DNA of 7,104 nt from Flavihumibacter sp. (GTDB lineage Bacteria; Bacteroidota; Bacteroidia; Chitinophagales; Chitinophagaceae), in the NCBI GenBank assembly GCA_025455285.1, contig JALOMU010000076.1, positions 1-7,104 of the forward strand. Reading direction: 5' to 3'. This document shows, one piece after another, positions 4,151 to 7,104 of this stretch. Position 1 is the first letter of the stretch. The number at the start of each line of letters is the position of its first letter. Under the pieces are notes generated by a model. The model was not told where the DNA came from. It did no database searches and was given only the letters and a program-made list of their open reading frames with translations. Both the position numbers and the translations under genes were made by a program.

Positions 4151-7104
4151 ATGGCTTTACCGCACCTTATCAAATATGTATATACGAATGGTACTGATGA
4201 AGTGATCCGCAGAGGAAAAAAGATTCATGCCATCGGATATGTGGAGCTGGTTGAATATGATGAATTGCTGGGTTCCGTGACATTTCGCGTAAAAGATGAT
4301 AGCTACAGTACTTTCTATAAAGTATATGTTCAAAAATTTGCTGATCCGAAAGCACTTTCCGTACGATGCAGCTGTCCGTATAACCTGGGGGATATCTGCA
4401 GGCACGAAGCAGCAGCCTTGATTCAATTGCAGGAACTGCTCGATAAAAACCTGCTCCAGGCGGAAGAAGTAGAATACGACCAGCGGCATACGGTCATCAA
4501 GATGAAAAATATTGATCTGAAAACGATCAAACTGCTAAGCGGCCCGGAAACCTATACTGCAGCTGAACAATACCTGCGAACCAATAAAGCCAATATTGAA
4601 TCTGCAGCAGATGAAGTGGTGAAAGCCACCGTTGAACTGGATGGCACTACCTACAAAGTTGTTATCCGCAAAAATGAAGAGCGGAATTTTGATACCAGTT
4701 GTGATTATGTAGATACCAAACATCCACTGTGCCTTCCCAAAGTGATTGTCTTTCTTCAATTGCTGAATGCCTTTGGTCCCAATTACTTCGACTCCATACG
4801 CAACTGGGATAAAGAAAAAAATAAACTGCTCGAAGCCTACGGTTATAGTTTGAATGATGATTTGAAGGGTAAATTCGAATTCGCCTATAAAGAAGGAAAA
4901 CCCTTCTTACGCGTACTGGATACTTCCATCAAGCGGATTAATCCTATGCAGACAGGCCTTCGCCCCAAACCACAGGAACTGGTGGTGCCTGCAGCTGAAT
5001 TATCAGATGTTGAAACAGAAGAAGTTGAACCAGGCGCTGCAATGCGGATTGGGGTAGTTATCAACCTGCACCAGAAAGCCTATCCGGGTTTCAGCGTTGA
5101 TGCCATACAGGGCGAAACAGAAGAATTACAGCAACGTTTTCTTGGAAAAGTAGAGAAACTGGATCTTTCCAAATATGTAAATCTGGAATTGTACCCGGAA
5201 GCAGATCGCCCCTTGATTCCGGCACTGCGCCGAATGCAGGAATCGGAACTAACGAAGTACCTTAACCGAAATTCACCCTTTAGCGGTATCTGGGAAAATA
5301 TCATTCATCACGAAAGTGAAGAATTGCCCGCGGAAACCAAACACCTGGTGGTGGAATACCTGCAGCCCAAGCTAAGAAAGCTGGTGAACGATGTGGCAGA
5401 TAGTCCCTTTGTTTATCTACTGCCTTCCGGCAAAACCTTCAAAACAGAAAGCCTTGTTTCCATTGGTATTGTAACCGAGCCTTTGGTGCCTTATTTCAAG
5501 GTTCAGCTGAAAAACCGTCAGTATGAACTGAGTTGCTGGGTGAAGATCAATGGAGCGGAATTAAAGCTCACGGATAATAAAATCAACAGTAATCTGCTGT
5601 TCCTGTATAACGATCATATTTATACCTGGCGCAGTGAAGAGGATGTAAATGTGGTGGAGACCTTCATGCCGAAAGGAACCATAACGATTGCCAAATCCGT
5701 ATGGCCTGTGCAATTGAAACAGATGGTGCTGCCTTTGGCCAAACAATACCAGGTTGAGTTTGATCCTTCCCTGATTTCATCCTATAAAGATGGAGATCCC
5801 GAGCGTCGCCTGATGCTGCAGGAGAAGGGAGAATACCTGGTATTCCAGCCCATTTTCAGTTATAAGGGCTATGAAACCAAGCCCGGAGATAAGGATGAAA
5901 TCGTGGTGCCGGATGGCGATAAGGTGATGATCGTACATCGCAACAAGGAAGTGGAGCAGCAGTTTCTTTCCAAACTCGAAGCGCTTCACTCCAATTTTAT
6001 TCGTCCGGATGGTTCCCAGAACCTGGTACTAAAAGGCGCCGACGTGTTACGCAACAACTGGTTCTTCCTCTTCGTGGATGCCATGAATGAGATGAAAATT
6101 CCGGTGTACGGATTTGAAGCATTAAAGAATTTCCGGTTCAATACGGCCAAGCCACAGACCCGGATTCAGATCAGCAGCAATACCGATTGGTTTGATGCGA
6201 AAGTGGATATATTATTTGGCGATCAGAAAGTGACGGTGGCGGAAGTAAAGCGCGCGCTCGCCAATAAGCAGCAATTTGTACAACTGGATGATGGTTCATT
6301 GGGTATTCTTCCTGAAGAATGGATCAAGCGCTATTCACTCCTGTTCAGAATAGGTGAAGGCAAGGCCCAGAACCTGCGATTGTCGAAATACCACATGAGT
6401 GTGATCGATGAATTGTACAATGAACGTAATGAGGAGGAGTTGTTTGTACAGTTGGAAGAAAAATACGATCGCCTGCGCGGGTTCAAAAGCATCCGCGAAG
6501 TGGATCCGCCTTCGCATCTGAAACCCATATTGCGCCCCTACCAGGCGTTCGGGTTCCAATGGTTGAATTACTTGAGCGAAGTGAACTGGGGTGGTATCCT
6601 TGCGGATGATATGGGTTTGGGTAAAACCATCCAGGCCCTGAGTTTCTTACAACATTATCGTGATCACCATCAGCGGCTGAAAGCCCTGGTTGTTTGTCCG
6701 ACTACCCTGATGTTCAACTGGGAGAACGAGATTAAAAAATTCACTCCCACGCTGACCTATCATATTCATCATGGCGGAGAGCGTACGCGGAACAAGGCGT
6801 TGCTGGAAAACAAAAATGTGATCATCACTACCTATGGCACTTTGCGCAGCGATATCAAAATGCTGGTGGATATGGAATTTGATGCGGTAGTGCTGGATGA
6901 ATCCCAGGCAATCAAGAACCCATCCAGCAAGGTGACAAAAGCAGCTTCTCTATTGCGGGCCCGTCATCGGTTGTGCATGAGCGGTACTCCCTTGCAGAAC
7001 AATACATTTGATATTTATGCCCAGATGAACTTCCTGAATCCGGGCATGCTGGGCAGCATGGAATTTTTCCGCCAGGAGTTTGCTATACCGATTGATAAGT
7101 TCGG
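4151..7104 (+). CDS. SWIM zinc-finger SNF2-family helicase/DNA translocase, 3'-truncated
   Basis: The frame is open for 984 codons to the right edge. ATG 4151 is fixed by an in-frame TGA directly upstream (4148-4150). A SWIM zinc finger near the N-terminus has Cys73-x-Cys75 and Cys83-x-His85 (CSCPY...CRHEAA). An acidic, Pro-rich linker spans about 271-297. About 300-790 is a long region in the place of the bacterial SNF2-associated domain, which I recognise by position rather than motif. The SNF2 ATPase lobe begins at LRPYQ (794-798), then has Walker A DDMGLGKT (819-826, Lys825), VVCPTTL (847-853), TTYGT (893-897), Walker B DESQ (916-919) and SGTPLQNN (944-951). The C-terminal lobe with motifs IV-VI lies beyond the window. 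The family uses ATP to translocate on double-stranded DNA and remodel protein-DNA complexes; SWIM domains are thought to bind DNA or protein. It is probably cytoplasmic and nucleoid-associated. The specific role is unknown. It is transcribed divergently from the peptidase cluster. Confidence 0.95.
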   Translation, partial: MALPHLIKYVYTNGTDEVIRRGKKIHAIGYVELVEYDELLGSVTFRVKDDSYSTFYKVYVQKFADPKALSVRCSCPYNLGDICRHEAAALIQLQELLDKNLLQAEEVEYDQRHTVIKMKNIDLKTIKLLSGPETYTAAEQYLRTNKANIESAADEVVKATVELDGTTYKVVIRKNEERNFDTSCDYVDTKHPLCLPKVIVFLQLLNAFGPNYFDSIRNWDKEKNKLLEAYGYSLNDDLKGKFEFAYKEGKPFLRVLDTSIKRINPMQTGLRPKPQELVVPAAELSDVETEEVEPGAAMRIGVVINLHQKAYPGFSVDAIQGETEELQQRFLGKVEKLDLSKYVNLELYPEADRPLIPALRRMQESELTKYLNRNSPFSGIWENIIHHESEELPAETKHLVVEYLQPKLRKLVNDVADSPFVYLLPSGKTFKTESLVSIGIVTEPLVPYFKVQLKNRQYELSCWVKINGAELKLTDNKINSNLLFLYNDHIYTWRSEEDVNVVETFMPKGTITIAKSVWPVQLKQMVLPLAKQYQVEFDPSLISSYKDGDPERRLMLQEKGEYLVFQPIFSYKGYETKPGDKDEIVVPDGDKVMIVHRNKEVEQQFLSKLEALHSNFIRPDGSQNLVLKGADVLRNNWFFLFVDAMNEMKIPVYGFEALKNFRFNTAKPQTRIQISSNTDWFDAKVDILFGDQKVTVAEVKRALANKQQFVQLDDGSLGILPEEWIKRYSLLFRIGEGKAQNLRLSKYHMSVIDELYNERNEEELFVQLEEKYDRLRGFKSIREVDPPSHLKPILRPYQAFGFQWLNYLSEVNWGGILADDMGLGKTIQALSFLQHYRDHHQRLKALVVCPTTLMFNWENEIKKFTPTLTYHIHHGGERTRNKALLENKNVIITTYGTLRSDIKMLVDMEFDAVVLDESQAIKNPSSKVTKAASLLRARHRLCMSGTPLQNNTFDIYAQMNFLNPGMLGSMEFFRQEFAIPIDKF

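Noticed and set aside
4157..4489. 110-codon minus-strand ORF and other minus-strand ORFs up to about 6559
   Set aside because: They lie entirely within the SNF2 gene, which is supported by clear motifs over its length. Their translations show no family features and they have no promoter-like sequence.
4151..7104. The SNF2 helicase as part of an anti-phage defence system
   Set aside because: SNF2-type helicases occur in some defence systems, but no methyltransferase, nuclease, phospholipase or other defence partner is in view, and the visible neighbours look like housekeeping genes. The region beyond 7104 is unseen.
1..7104. tRNA, rRNA, CRISPR arrays, insertion sequences, riboswitches
   Set aside because: None were recognised by eye, and the genes leave only 148 bp of substantial intergenic space. 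Short or diverged elements could be missed without a covariance-model search.

Overview
The window looks like chromosomal DNA from a Bacteroidota bacterium, most likely of the Chitinophagaceae type. This is inferred from four things: a gene of the IPExxxVDY family (known, as far as I recall, only from Bacteroidota), the short Bacteroidota form of pterin carbinolamine dehydratase, start codons without Shine-Dalgarno sequences, and two perfect matches to the Bacteroidota -7 promoter element TAnnTTTG. Coding density is very high. The only sizeable non-coding stretch is the 148 bp between two divergent genes (4003-4150).

Layout. Positions 1-1011 (+) hold selD (selenophosphate synthetase), cut by the left edge just before its catalytic Cys. 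Next comes a minus-strand cluster, listed in transcription order: a secreted M28 zinc peptidase with PA-like and PDZ domains (4002-2362), an IPExxxVDY family protein (2351-1917), a GNAT acetyltransferase (1915-1271) and a pterin-4a-carbinolamine dehydratase (1245-1012). Gaps of 10, 1 and 25 bp suggest one transcript. The selD and dehydratase stop codons abut with no spacer (TGA|TCA), inside the palindrome CTGATCAG. Positions 4151-7104 (+) hold a long SWIM zinc-finger SNF2-family helicase/translocase gene, open to the right edge and missing its second helicase lobe.

How they fit together. The genes do not form one recognisable pathway. selD supplies activated selenium, the dehydratase recycles a pterin cofactor, the peptidase acts outside the cytoplasm, and the SNF2 protein acts on DNA. 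The minus-strand four may share a transcript without sharing a function. The divergent region carries one -7 box facing each way, so the peptidase cluster and the SNF2 gene probably start there.

I found no RNA genes, mobile elements, CRISPR arrays or clear new system. The points most worth a second look are the SWIM-SNF2 protein, the zero-gap convergent stops with their hairpin, the unlinked selD, and the divergent promoter region.
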